Below the pieces are notes generated by a model, which saw only the letters and a list, made by a program, of their open reading frames with translations, was not told the DNA's origin and did no database searches. A DNA stretch of 30,948 bases. Source: CAYQTE01 sp964420285 (GTDB lineage Bacteria; Planctomycetota; Phycisphaerae; Tepidisphaerales; Tepidisphaeraceae). The translations under genes and the position numbers were made by a program. The stretch is from positions 1 through 30,948 of the forward strand of contig CAYQTE010000060.1 of the NCBI GenBank assembly GCA_964420285.1. Direction: 5' to 3'. Below are positions 9,301 to 16,641 of the stretch, piece by piece. The first letter of the stretch is position 1. Every line of letters starts with the position of its first letter.

Positions 9301-9647
9301 GTCCCATCATCATGACCACCCTGGCCGCTCTCATGGGCGCCATCCCCATCGCACTGGGCATCGGCGCCGACGCCGCCAGCCGGCGTCCGCTGGGCCTGGT
9401 CATCATCGGCGGCCTGGTCGTCAGCCAGTTCATCACGCTCTACATCACGCCGGTGATTTATCTCTATCTGGAATGGTTCCAGGAACACGTGCTGGACCGC
9501 ACCAGCTTCTTCCGTTCGTCGCGCGTATTCAAAGGCGCCCTCCCCTTCGCCACGGCCGTGCGCGGCGCCAATGCTTCCGCCACTCAAGAAGACGACGGCA
9601 ACGGCGACGACCTGCAGACGCCAACGATGCCGCTCAGCGGGAATTGA
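6375..9647 (+). CDS. RND multidrug efflux pump, AcrB/MdtB/MdtC (HAE1) type
   Basis: The product (1090 residues) is a proton-driven inner-membrane exporter. I chose the GTG at 6375 because CAGGA sits about 8 nt upstream and the protein then starts with the family-typical NISEPFIRRPAMTT. The open frame extends further upstream but only as a shadow of the adaptor gene. The proton-relay aspartates fall at residues 406-407 (FLVDDAIVFLEN) and the relay lysine at about 943-944 (GIVKKNGIMIVDFA), close to Asp407, Asp408 and Lys940 of AcrB. Two halves, each with one N-terminal and several clustered membrane segments, are visible. The KKN form and IMIVDFAL resemble the MdtB/MdtC branch. No outer-membrane TolC-like factor follows, so one must be shared from elsewhere. 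The stop overlaps the convergent downstream gene by 14 bp. Substrates cannot be deduced. Confidence 0.93.
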   Translation: MNISEPFIRRPAMTTLLTVSAIVFGVMCYFWLPVNDLPAVDYPVIQVQANYPGASPETMANNIATPLERQFMQISGLDIVTSQSTEGHTSISLQFNLDKSIDAAATDVQTAITQASGNLPVDLPSPPTFQKTNPNDQAIVYVAMTSDSMPAGKLYDFATGVQQQISILSGVSRVDIYGTKSAIRIKADPEALASRNLALTDLSTAIANGTGYEGAGQLDGTHMSMLLQPKGQLETAEDYGNLIIGGTSNSPIRLKDVATVVDSVQDERIHMQFWERDVKTLPTSMVVLAVFRQAGANAVDVARSVYALKPVVQAELPPSIQIVPVYDRSANIVRSVLDVEKTLMIAFILVVIVIFMFLGRARDTIIPTFALPMSMLLTFIVMNALGYSLDNLSLMALTLAIGFLVDDAIVFLENTVRRMEKLGEGAMEASFNSAKEISFTILSMTVSLAAVFIPLVFMPGLIGRIFREFSITIIVSIFASGIVSLTLTPLMCSRLLARRGHGVTKTWVERVIGGVEHRVLGFYGTTLSWFLRNKWISAVIWICCLIGTVVLFQRIPKSLLPTGDSGFLLGVLIAQEGSSPQQMHEYQARTDSVLHAPDSGVTISFTMSGNGSFVASNQEIMLAFLGDPSTRTRTIDQIAAQLSGKMFMGIPGTMSVMLPQPVLQLSTGVSSRTQGSLSFAISGIKPDDVYQYAAQLQTEFSKFRPFGPDGPPGFAGRVLTDLYNHTPGLDIPIRHDQAATYNVSPKRILDLLSHAYSQNYVYLIKRPTDQYEVILEAADKDRSIPENLSQLYIRSDDGSHIVPLSALVDWKPSIGPQSVNHLNQFTSVTFSFTPAPGVPTSAAVDFIQQTAARVLPPQIRGQLQGDALTYQQTKDTLTILMFLAVFVMYVILGILYESYVHPITVLSSLPVALVGGLATLVLFGQEASLYAFIGMFMLMGIVKKNGIMIVDFALQRIDQGQSAEDAIHQASMDRFRPIIMTTLAALMGAIPIALGIGADAASRRPLGLVIIGGLVVSQFITLYITPVIYLYLEWFQEHVLDRTSFFRSSRVFKGALPFATAVRGANASATQEDDGNGDDLQTPTMPLSGN

Positions 9648-10863
9648 AAGCAGGCATCGACTTCTCTGCCGCCCCGCCCGCCCCCGTCGGCATCGGCATC
9701 GTCGTCGGATGCACTACCGCGTCGCGCAACGCCTCAATCTCCGCATCGCGCGCCGCCCCGCTATCAACCGCCTTCCACTCAATCTTCCGGCCGGCCAGAT
9801 CGCTCACCCGCTTGAGCACTGCCCCGCGCAATTTCGCATCATCCGCGTACAGGCAATCGATCAGGAATTGCCGGTCGTTTTCCAATCCCTTCACGTTCGC
9901 AGACGTAAACGGCCGGAGAAACGTCTCAATGCGGTTCTGCTGCTCGGCCGACAGTTTCCCCAACGACATTTTCCGCAGCGTCATTGCCCCCTCGACGCCG
10001 GTGGCGGCCAGTTCATCGCTGGCGGCATCGCGCGCGGCAAACGCATCGGCCCCCAGCCGGGGCAGGATGTCCTCGATCTTCTTCTGTACGGCCGGGTCGA
10101 CCACAAACGCATCCGCCATCACCTGCCATGCGGTGGCCCGATCCACCGCGAACACGGCCGCCTCCTGCCCCAGCAGCCGGAACATCGGTCGCACGTACTG
10201 ATCCACCTCGCTCCGATGCTCGGCGCGAAGCTGTTCAAAACTGCCCGCCGCCACGTTGACGACGATCTTCGGCCCGGCCGGCGATGCCACATCGCTCCAT
10301 TCGCTGGGCACATCGTCGACGCGCAGCGAGATCGCCTGCGGACCGGGCCGGGCCTGCTCGATCAACTGCACCGATTGCGTCCGCTCCAGGCCATCGTCGG
10401 TAATGTTGAACTGCGTTATCAGCGCCGATGACAATACCTGCAGAGTCGTCATCACATTGTCCGTGCGCGACGCGTCCTGATAGACAAATGTAAACCCGCC
10501 GCCCCCGCCGACAAGCCCCGGCATCGGCGGCCCCATGGCGGTCATTTCGACAATGCCCTGCGATCCCCGCAGAGTAAACCGCGCGCCCTGCATCGGCGGC
10601 TCGACGGTAGTTGCCGGCAAAATCCTGCCCGCGGCGATCTGCACCTTCAGGACGTCGCCGGCGTCCTTCACGCCCAGATCCTTCATGAGCGCCGCTTCCC
10701 GCGCCACCCGCAGAACTTCGGCCGTCTTGATTCGCATAAGGCGCGGCGAGGCCATCGATGCTTCTGTCGCCGGTTGGGTGGTTTGACCCGAGCTTGCCTG
10801 CCCGCACGCGACGCCGGCCGACACGACCCCAGCCCAAATCGCAACCGTGCAGAGCCGCCGCAT
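9634..10863 (-). CDS. Secreted protein of unknown function with HEAT-like C-terminal part
   Basis: The protein has 409 residues. The ATG at 10863 is preceded by GAGGG. The N-terminus MRRLCTVAIWAGVVSAGVACG is signal-peptide-like; Cys20 lies where a lipobox would end, but GVAC is a poor match because the -3 residue is Gly. The central part has no motif I recognise. Residues from about 255 (DAFAARDAASDELAATG, then AEQQNRIETFL) look like the alpha-helical repeat segments common in planctomycete HEAT-type proteins. It overlaps the RND pump gene tail to tail by 14 bp. It could be a periplasmic accessory or housekeeping protein; nothing links it firmly to the efflux genes. Confidence 0.75.
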   Translation of the reverse strand: MRRLCTVAIWAGVVSAGVACGQASSGQTTQPATEASMASPRLMRIKTAEVLRVAREAALMKDLGVKDAGDVLKVQIAAGRILPATTVEPPMQGARFTLRGSQGIVEMTAMGPPMPGLVGGGGGFTFVYQDASRTDNVMTTLQVLSSALITQFNITDDGLERTQSVQLIEQARPGPQAISLRVDDVPSEWSDVASPAGPKIVVNVAAGSFEQLRAEHRSEVDQYVRPMFRLLGQEAAVFAVDRATAWQVMADAFVVDPAVQKKIEDILPRLGADAFAARDAASDELAATGVEGAMTLRKMSLGKLSAEQQNRIETFLRPFTSANVKGLENDRQFLIDCLYADDAKLRGAVLKRVSDLAGRKIEWKAVDSGAARDAEIEALRDAVVHPTTMPMPTGAGGAAEKSMPAFNSR

Positions 10864-11150
10864 ATCGCCCTCATTGCCCCCCGCCGAAGCGTCACTCTAT
10901 CGCCCTGCGATCCCGCCGGCAATCTCGCGTGGAATGCGGGGTCGCATGTTTCTGGTGTTCGTGGCACTGCTATTGCATATGTAATCTCCGTGAGCCGGTC
11001 CGATGCCCGCGCCCAGTCGAGCGCCGACGTCGAGAAGCACGCATAATCGCAGCCGTAGCCGGGTCGGCCGATAGATTGGACGGTTTTTGTGGTGCGGAGC
11101 GTGATTCCGCACGTTTGAATGTGAACCAGACGTGTTCCAAAGGGATCGCC

Positions 11151-11267
11151 GACCAGCCATTTTGGTAGGCGCGCCCACCAAGAGGGACAGTATCGTGCGT
11201 AACTATTGGTGCGATATCAAGATGCGCTGGTTGTGAGAGGATTTCGACCTACCATTTTGGTAGGTCG
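11151..11267. promoter_or_regulatory. Paired palindromic sites with core CCATTTTGGTAGG
   Basis: The right site (11245-11267) is a perfect hairpin with 9-bp arms CGACCTACC / GGTAGGTCG around ATTTT. The left site (about 11151-11170) keeps the ATTTT centre and the GGTAGG arm, but its other arm has mismatches. Centres are 95 bp apart. They might bind a dimeric regulator or a recombinase. Nothing in the sequence decides between these. Confidence 0.4.
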
Positions 11268-11309
11268 GCGCCGAAATCGCTACGCGACGCAGAGATCGTC
11301 AATTTTTTC

Positions 11310-11336
11310 ATAACATGTTGCCCTGGCACATGTTAT
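11310..11336. promoter_or_regulatory. Strong inverted repeat ATAACATGT...ACATGTTAT
   Basis: Perfect 9-bp arms (11310-11318 and 11328-11336) flank an inner TGCC/GGCA pair, so the site can also form a stem of about 12 bp with a small bulge. It lies 158 bp upstream of the small secreted-protein gene at 11494. It looks like an operator for a dimeric DNA-binding protein or an RNA hairpin; it has no U-tract to suggest a terminator. Confidence 0.4.
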
Positions 11337-11493
11337 TATCCATCTTACCACGTCCCATAATGCGCGGTACGCGCATTGCTTGCATATTGTCCAGCCCGAA
11401 GGCGTGACCTGTCGGTACGCGACCTTGCCAGTTCCGTGTGAACCGTCCAAAAGGTTCGCCGCTTTTGGCAATGCCGTGCCGGAAAGGGAATGG

Positions 11494-11829
11494 ATGGACA
11501 TGCTTTGCAAAGCGAGCTTGCTGCTTCTGGCCGTGCTGCTTCTGGCGATCGCTGCCAGACAGCCGCAGTGCCAGAGCCAGGTCGACACCGGCTCGGTGTC
11601 GGTTGCAGCGGCACCGGCGTCCGCCGAGGACATCGCGCCCGCATCCGCCTTCGATGATGAACAGCACACCACGTTTTCTGGTCAGATCACTGACTATGGA
11701 TACAGCGGCAGGACGGGTAGTCTCTCCTTCCTACTCCGACCCGGCCCGACCGCATGTGCCATCGATCTGAGCCAGAATGATCTGGGCGGATTCTCCCACA
11801 CCGGCGGCATCGCCACCGGCGCCCAGTAG
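11494..11829 (+). CDS. Small secreted protein of unknown function
   Basis: The product is 111 residues. I chose the ATG at 11494 because GGAAAGGGA ends 4 nt before it; an in-frame ATG at 11500 is possible. Residues 1-25 form a clear signal peptide (MDMLCKASLLLLAVLLLAIAA). The mature part is Ala/Ser/Gly-rich with no motif I recognise. The codons around 11704-11763 are one copy of a direct repeat whose second copy lies just after the stop, so the C-terminal third may have been altered by repeat insertion. It converges on the unknown pair at 11928-12786. Confidence 0.55.
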   Translation: MDMLCKASLLLLAVLLLAIAARQPQCQSQVDTGSVSVAAAPASAEDIAPASAFDDEQHTTFSGQITDYGYSGRTGSLSFLLRPGPTACAIDLSQNDLGGFSHTGGIATGAQ

Positions 11830-11904
11830 GTTGTATATGGCTAAGGCGGCGGGTCGGGTAGTTCTCTCCTCCCTACTCCGACCCGGCCCGTCCGCTTCTG
11901 CCAT
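11704..11904. repeat. Direct repeat pair (60 bp) containing hairpins
   Basis: Segments 11704-11763 and 11844-11904 match over most of their length, including the shared word CTACTCCGACCCGGCCCG, and are offset about 140 bp. The first is inside the small secreted-protein gene, the second in the gap between two convergent genes. The second copy forms a better hairpin than the first. Confidence 0.7.
11851..11884. terminator. Candidate bidirectional hairpin between convergent genes
   Basis: GGGTCGGGTAG (11851-11861) pairs with CTACTCCGACCC (11873-11884), with one bulged base and an 11-nt pyrimidine-rich loop. It lies between the stops of two convergent genes (11829 and 11928), where a terminator is expected. 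There is no clear U-tract, so rho-independent function is uncertain. Confidence 0.4.
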
Positions 11905-11927
11905 ACGCTTGTGAACACCTTTGTACT

Positions 11928-12428
11928 CTATTTCAAAATGCGATATTGCTCGGGAAGCGGGGCCCCGGCCCACTTGAGTTCCCGTCTCAAATACTTGAAA
12001 ACGAGCCCGTATTCACCCATCTTTCGGGCTGCCGCCGCGTGCTCGATGTCCTCAAACTCACCCAATTTGCTCTTCCAGAGCGCCGGACCGGCAATGACGG
12101 CAACATGACTGAATTTGCTCCCGCGATGGTAGATGACGATCTTCTCGTAACCGTCCTCAATGGCCGGACTCTGGATTGGGCAAACCTCGAAATGAACGGT
12201 GGCGAGGGCCTGAACGTATGTCTTTGCCCAAAAGTCTCTTGGCACGCCCTCTGGCCAAAAGTGCTCGTCCTGCTGCTGGGGATGCCACCACAAGTAATCG
12301 GCGGCGGCAAATCCAACACAATTATAATCTGTCGTTGATTTGCTGATGAACCGGCATTCCCGTTCCTTCAGATTCCGCAAATTATCCTTGAACCACTTGC
12401 CCCTGGCTGTCCTCTGTAATGTATCCAT
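11928..12428 (-). CDS. Conserved unknown protein, DUF7689-like, with Cys/His peptidase-like pattern
   Basis: The product is 166 residues with no signal peptide. I chose the ATG at 12428, where GGGGA is 7 nt upstream; a TTG at 12434 is an alternative. Visible landmarks are NCVGFAAAD (Cys37), a Trp/Pro-rich stretch (WWHP, FWPEGVP), HVA (His108), and WKSKLGEFEDIEH (Asp127, His130). From recall, these match a widespread uncharacterised family now labelled DUF7689. The order Cys, then His-Val-Ala, then an acidic or His residue resembles NlpC/P60 or CHAP cysteine peptidases, which is inference. Its start lies 47 bp inside the upstream gene at 12382-12786, implying co-expression. The function is unknown. 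Confidence 0.75.
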   Translation of the reverse strand: MDTLQRTARGKWFKDNLRNLKERECRFISKSTTDYNCVGFAAADYLWWHPQQQDEHFWPEGVPRDFWAKTYVQALATVHFEVCPIQSPAIEDGYEKIVIYHRGSKFSHVAVIAGPALWKSKLGEFEDIEHAAAARKMGEYGLVFKYLRRELKWAGAPLPEQYRILK

Positions 12429-12786
12429 TTTCAATTCCCCACCGAGTCCATGCGGCCCGTATCTGACGCAGATTACCTCGCATCGCGGGCGTCACCATCT
12501 CGATCCCTGTTATCCATGCCAAGGCTGTGAACCAATGGCCTCGTTGACGCTGCGATTCCTTGAGCAACAGAGGCACGGCTGACCATCCCATCGCCACGAT
12601 TTGGCCGTAAGCATGGTTGAAAAACGAATCCGTTGAAGAGCCGGGCGCCCGAAGTCGAAGAGATTCCGCCACGAGCGCATGGAATTTCTCCTCGGGCGTC
12701 TTGAAGATAGCCGTCTTGCCATTGATGATCGCCCGCAACGGTTCCGGATTCCGAAGGGTGGGAGGATGTTGCAATCTCGCTGACAT
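12382..12786 (-). CDS. Conserved unknown protein with GHWFTALAWITG motif
   Basis: The product is 134 residues from the ATG at 12786; GGAG lies 14 nt upstream, which is far, so the start is uncertain. The open frame extends much further upstream, but that part is an antisense-like shadow of the glycosyltransferase gene. The motifs GQIVAMGWSAVPLLLKE, GHWFTALAWITG, TPAMRGNLRQI and AAWTRWGIENGY are ones I recall from a conserved family of small unknown proteins. The helical, Trp-rich core suggests an adaptor or immunity-like fold, which is speculation. It overlaps the next gene by 47 bp and follows the glycosyltransferase gene by 95 bp. Confidence 0.75.
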   Translation of the reverse strand: MSARLQHPPTLRNPEPLRAIINGKTAIFKTPEEKFHALVAESLRLRAPGSSTDSFFNHAYGQIVAMGWSAVPLLLKESQRQRGHWFTALAWITGIEMVTPAMRGNLRQIRAAWTRWGIENGYITEDSQGQVVQG

Positions 12787-12881
12787 ACGATTCAGGCAAG
12801 CTCCGCCTATACGACCGCAGAGTTCCGGCCGTCGATCACCCCTGATAATACGCTCCTCAGCTCGCCCTCTCCCGCTCCACC

Positions 12882-14522
12882 TTACGCCACTTCCGCCAGC
12901 GGCGCCCGATCGGCCGCTTCGCTCTTCTGCTGGATCAACTCGTCGCACATCTCTTCGATGTTCCGGCAGGTCTGGGCGAAGCCGAAATGCTGCTCGACCC
13001 TTGTGCGCATGTTCTTGCCCAGCTTCTGGCGATACGACGGCTCGCGGATGAGCTTGCTCACCCGCTCGATGTACGCCGCCGCGTCGCGGCCGGCTATCGC
13101 GCCTTCGCTGCCCACGTACGTCGCCGCCTGCGATTGCTCGACATCGTCGCCCCACCGGATCGCAACCACCGGCCGCTCGACCGTCATCGCCTGCAATACG
13201 CCGGCGCCGCAACTGATCGGGAATTCCGCCAGATAAATATCCGCGATACGCAGGAACGACGGAAGATCCTTGCGCCGCCCGGCATACCCGACGCGCTTGC
13301 TCACGCCGGCCGATTCGAATTTCCGCTTTTGCCACGCCAGTTCGCCTTCGCCGACGGCCAGGAAGATCGCGTGCGGATGAGCACGGAGAATATTGATGAT
13401 CGCATCGACAAACGGCTCGGAGAGGTTGCGGTCCAGTTCGTTGCCGCTGGTCGCCAATACCACCGCCTGCTCCGGAATTCCATAGGCCGATCGCTGCGGC
13501 GGCGGACCCAGCGGCTCGTCGGAATCGATCCCTTCCATGAGGAACCGGCTGTCGACGCTGCGGCCCTGCCAGTAGCTCTTGTCGGCCTCGAATCGGAACT
13601 GGTCGAAATACGTCACGCAGGCGATACCCGAGGAATACAGCGGCACCCGGCGGCAGAAATTGACGCGCACCCGCGCCACTTCCCACGCGGCCGTCACCGC
13701 CGCGATCGGGTCGGCCTGCGTCGCGTCGAAAATCGCCACGTCGATATGGTCCTTGACGAGCTGATCCGCCAGCGCTTTGGCGGCCGACAGTGTGTCGCCA
13801 TCCAGCGGCGCGATCCAGACCGGGGTCTTCTGCCGGGTGAGAAAATCGAGCGTTTCCTTACCGCGCTTGATGCTGGGCGCCACGTACGTCGTCTGCGTGA
13901 AATACTGCTTGTCCCGCCGGACGGCGCATTCAGTGGCATAGACCTGGAGCTTGAACCGGCTGGAATCGAACCGCTTGGCGAGGCTGGCGATAGTGCGGCT
14001 GGTGGCTTCGTCGTCGCCGATCCCCGACACGATGTACGCGATCCGCGTCTGCTTGTTGTTCCATTCCCCCACCGGCGCCGGGGCCGTCCAGCCGGCGCAT
14101 TGCGACACACGCTCGTATTGCGTTCCGACGAACAGGCAATTCTCGCGGTCAGCCGTATACACGCCCCCGTGCGACAGGTCGTAAGCCATGCCGTTTTGAA
14201 TCGCCTCGAGTCCCAAGGCGTATTCCCGGCGGGCGATGGCGCTGGAACCGAATTTCACCATCGGCTGGGCGCGAAGATCGTTGAGGCCGAGGAACCCGCT
14301 GATGCTCACGAACTGGCTGAGGACTTTCTGATCGCTGTAATCGATGGCCTCGAGGCTTTGCAGCATGTGGTGATGCGCCCGCCGGAGGTCCAGCAGGGCA
14401 TGGGCATGATGCGCCAGGAATTTTTCAGCGCTGTTGGGCGAATCCTGATAGATTTCGAGCAGTTCGCTCTCGATCAATTCCCCCTTATTGACACGTTCAA
14501 CAAGCTCCATCAACGAGGCCAT
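12882..14522 (-). CDS. Glycosyltransferase-like protein (GT-B type) with helical N-terminus
   Basis: The product is 546 residues. The ATG at 14522 has GGAAAGGA 6 nt upstream; the frame runs 15 codons further without a better site. Residues 1-150 are helical and TPR-like. A first Rossmann-like half starts at about 175 (TRIAYIVSGIGDDEATSRT). The second half begins near 355 (VVLATSGNELDRNLSEPF) and contains AVGEGELAWQ, VGYAGRRKDLPSFLRIADIYLAEFP and GAGVLQAMTVERPVVAI, the usual C-terminal nucleotide-sugar-binding pattern of GT-B enzymes. The architecture recalls SPINDLY/O-GlcNAc-transferase relatives, but the donor and acceptor are unknown. It lies 153 bp downstream of another glycosyltransferase-like gene on the same strand, so a shared role in glycan or protein glycosylation is plausible. 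Confidence 0.8.
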   Translation of the reverse strand: MASLMELVERVNKGELIESELLEIYQDSPNSAEKFLAHHAHALLDLRRAHHHMLQSLEAIDYSDQKVLSQFVSISGFLGLNDLRAQPMVKFGSSAIARREYALGLEAIQNGMAYDLSHGGVYTADRENCLFVGTQYERVSQCAGWTAPAPVGEWNNKQTRIAYIVSGIGDDEATSRTIASLAKRFDSSRFKLQVYATECAVRRDKQYFTQTTYVAPSIKRGKETLDFLTRQKTPVWIAPLDGDTLSAAKALADQLVKDHIDVAIFDATQADPIAAVTAAWEVARVRVNFCRRVPLYSSGIACVTYFDQFRFEADKSYWQGRSVDSRFLMEGIDSDEPLGPPPQRSAYGIPEQAVVLATSGNELDRNLSEPFVDAIINILRAHPHAIFLAVGEGELAWQKRKFESAGVSKRVGYAGRRKDLPSFLRIADIYLAEFPISCGAGVLQAMTVERPVVAIRWGDDVEQSQAATYVGSEGAIAGRDAAAYIERVSKLIREPSYRQKLGKNMRTRVEQHFGFAQTCRNIEEMCDELIQQKSEAADRAPLAEVA

Positions 14523-14602
14523 GGCCAATCCTTTCCGTAAACTTGCTTCGGCCGCCTCTCTTCGCAACGTAAAAGAGACGGGGCTGGGCCGGATTGGAAA
14601 GC

Positions 14603-14631
14603 CTTTTACCCGTTTTCGTTATCGGACTCAA
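14603..14631 (-). promoter_or_regulatory. Candidate promoter for the glycosyltransferase gene
   Basis: Read on the minus strand, TTGAGT (14626-14631) is followed after 17 bp by TAAAAG (14603-14608). Transcription would begin near 14596, about 75 nt before the ATG at 14522. The consensus match is moderate. Confidence 0.35.
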
Positions 14632-14675
14632 GAATCGCGCGCGGAGATTGTCAACACCAAGTAGAAATGTCCGCC

Positions 14676-16576
14676 TCAGCCCGCGGCGGCGGGCAGCCAG
14701 CGAATCATGCAGTCTCGCGTCAGCGTTGCGGTCGCTCCACTGCCGGAGNNNNNNNNNNNNNNNNNNNNNNNNNNNNNNNNNNNNNNNNNNNNNNNNNNNN
14801 NNNNNNNNNNNNNNNNNNNNNNNNNNNNNNNNNNNNNNNNNNNNNNNNCAGCCAGCGAATCATGCAGTCTCGCGTCAGCGTTGCGGTCGCTCCACTGCCG
14901 GAGCCCGCGCCCGACCCGCTCATCGCCCCCCGCGCGGCTCGAACCAATCCGCCAACTCCCCTGCCGCGACGGCGGACCACCGGACGGCCCAGCGCGTCGA
15001 TGGGATGGGCCCACGTCGTTGGCCAGGCATGTACCAGCGCTGCACACTGGCCGGCCGCCGAAGCAAGATCGGACATGCCTCGAATAGCCCCGCCGCATCG
15101 ATCGGCAAATTGCGGCCAGTTCTCCCAGCCCGTTCCCCACACTTTGATCGGCAGGCCGTGATCGATCAGCGCCCTGGCCAGCCCGATCGCATAGGCCGGC
15201 ACAATAAGTCCCTCGATAAACCGTCCCCGGTTCAGCGATTCCTCGCCGACGGCGAATTTCCGCATTCGCGCCGACAGGTAGACGGCCGGATCGCCTTCGC
15301 ACGCCAGCGGATCGCGCATCAACTCGTCACGGATGAATTCCCACAGCAGCCGCTGGCTCGAGAGATTCGTCTCCGCTTCCGGCGCTGCCAGATCGGGGAT
15401 GTCCGCCATCAGTCCCAGCCGATCCCCCAGCGGCGCATCACACAACCCCGGCCAGCCCGCGATCGCGATGCGGCCCTTGGGCCAGCCCGCCCGCAACGCC
15501 AAATCCATCCACGCCCCGTCGGCCAGCACGATCGCATCCTGCGGCTCTTTCCGGTCAAACGCCGGCACGCGCGGGCCGGTGATCCATGTCAACCACGCAC
15601 ACCCGGCCGGCACGACCGGCGGCGCATCCGATCGCCCCGTGTCGGCCGTCACCATCGCACCGCATCGCGCCGCCGCCATCGCCAGTGCCAGCGGTGAAGC
15701 CGACCCGGCCTGATCGGGATCCAAACTCCTCCACGACCAATCGGCGTTATTCGCCCCGGCCGATCCGGTTTGGTCAATCAAGGCCCGTCGCATCGCCATC
15801 CCCGCCAAACCCCACAAGCCAAACCGCGACGGCGCGACGACGAGAATTTCGCGAGATCGGGGCTGGCCATTGCCGGCCGTGCTCTCGATCCGCAATTCGT
15901 CCATCATCGCCGCACGCTTTTGAGTCTGCCGCGAGAATACGCCCTGCGCCGCTTCAATCAGCGAGCCAATGCCCTGCTCGTTGGCAAACACCGTCTTGAT
16001 GAACTGATTCGGCAGCGGCAATCCCGGCAGCGATTCGAGCAACCCCTCAAGCTGCCGCGCCCAATTCAAACCGGTAACAAACCACAGCCGGCCGTTTTTG
16101 ATCGCCGCCGAAAAATCCTCGCACCGCAGCATCACGCCCAACCGCCAGGCATCGGGCACGATGGCGATCACCGCCTGATTGCTCTGGATGGTCGCCAGCG
16201 CGGCGGTGATCTCCGCCGCGTGCAGAGGATCGAGATAACATTGAACCGTCCCCTTGGCCACAAACGTCCGGAGCAGCGCCTTGGCTGTCGCGCGCGGAAC
16301 GGAACATTTCCCCCACCAACGCCCCGATTCATCCTGGGCGGTCAGAGCCCCATCCCGGCCGAAAATCCACGTCAACCCGATCGGACCGGCCAGCTCGATT
16401 TCCCCAAGAACATCCGCCTGCGATGCCGCCCGCGGTGAGCCTGTCGAATCCGCCAGCGCCGCCCGATTCGCCCGCCAATTCCCGGCCGCTAATTCGTCCG
16501 CCTCGGTTACCGGTTCATGGCATGGCGGCCCGCCAGGCCCCATCACGGACAACAAACTCTGCTCGGCGGCGGACAT
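14676..16576 (-). CDS. Glycosyltransferase-like planctomycete protein, interrupted by the scaffold gap
   Basis: If the duplicated 55-bp ends are merged, the gene is 1746 bp and encodes 581 residues, ending RWLPAAAG with TGA at 14676-14678. The length divides by three, which supports the merge. The start is the ATG at 16576; the ribosome site is weak. The N-terminal half has few motifs. Residues from about 245 (EILVVAPSRFGLWGLAGMAMRRAL) look like a Rossmann-type start, and the later part (IKVWGTGWENWPQFADR, CAALVHAWPTTWAHPIDALG) resembles the C-terminal half of CgeB-like or other GT-B transferases. The enzyme class is a tentative inference. It is divergent from dapF with about 65 bp between, and lies upstream of a second glycosyltransferase-like gene. 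Confidence 0.7.
14694..14903. other. Scaffold gap of exactly 100 N between identical 55-bp ends (probably artificial)
   Basis: Bases 14749-14848 are N. The 55 bases before the gap (14694-14748) are identical to the 55 bases after it (14849-14903). That is what overlapping contig ends from a k-mer assembler look like when placed with a default gap. Merging the two copies removes 155 bp and leaves the minus-strand gene in frame to a stop at 14676. Confidence 0.9.
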
Positions 16577-16641
16577 AGTCGTATCCCGTTCATCGACAGG
16601 ACGACCTATAACGCATGAACCAGGTCGGCTACAATCAGGCC

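Larger units (their letters stand above)
10864..11493. other. 630-bp gene-free region with several palindromic sites
   Basis: No coding frame here is convincing. The stretch contains a near-palindrome ATTGCATATGTAAT (10972-10985), two related hairpin sites sharing the core CCATTTTGGTAGG (11157-11169 and 11252-11264) and a strong inverted repeat (11310-11336). No tRNA-like clover or known riboswitch is apparent. Confidence 0.6.

Noticed and set aside
8361..9587. 408-residue minus-strand frame antisense to the RND pump
   Set aside because: Its His/Asp/Gly/Arg-rich composition is typical of an antisense shadow, and the pump is certain.
11151..11336. Riboswitch or small RNA gene
   Set aside because: The hairpins are short and isolated, and no known riboswitch core or U-tract terminator is visible.
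12987..14540. 517-residue plus-strand open frame antisense to the glycosyltransferase gene
   Set aside because: Composition is Arg/Asp/His-rich without motifs, and the minus-strand frame has clear family motifs and a good ribosome site. High GC explains the long shadow.
14694..14903. True direct repeat flanking an insertion
   Set aside because: Exact 55-bp identity plus exactly 100 N is better explained by contig overlap with a default gap; the merged gene is in frame.
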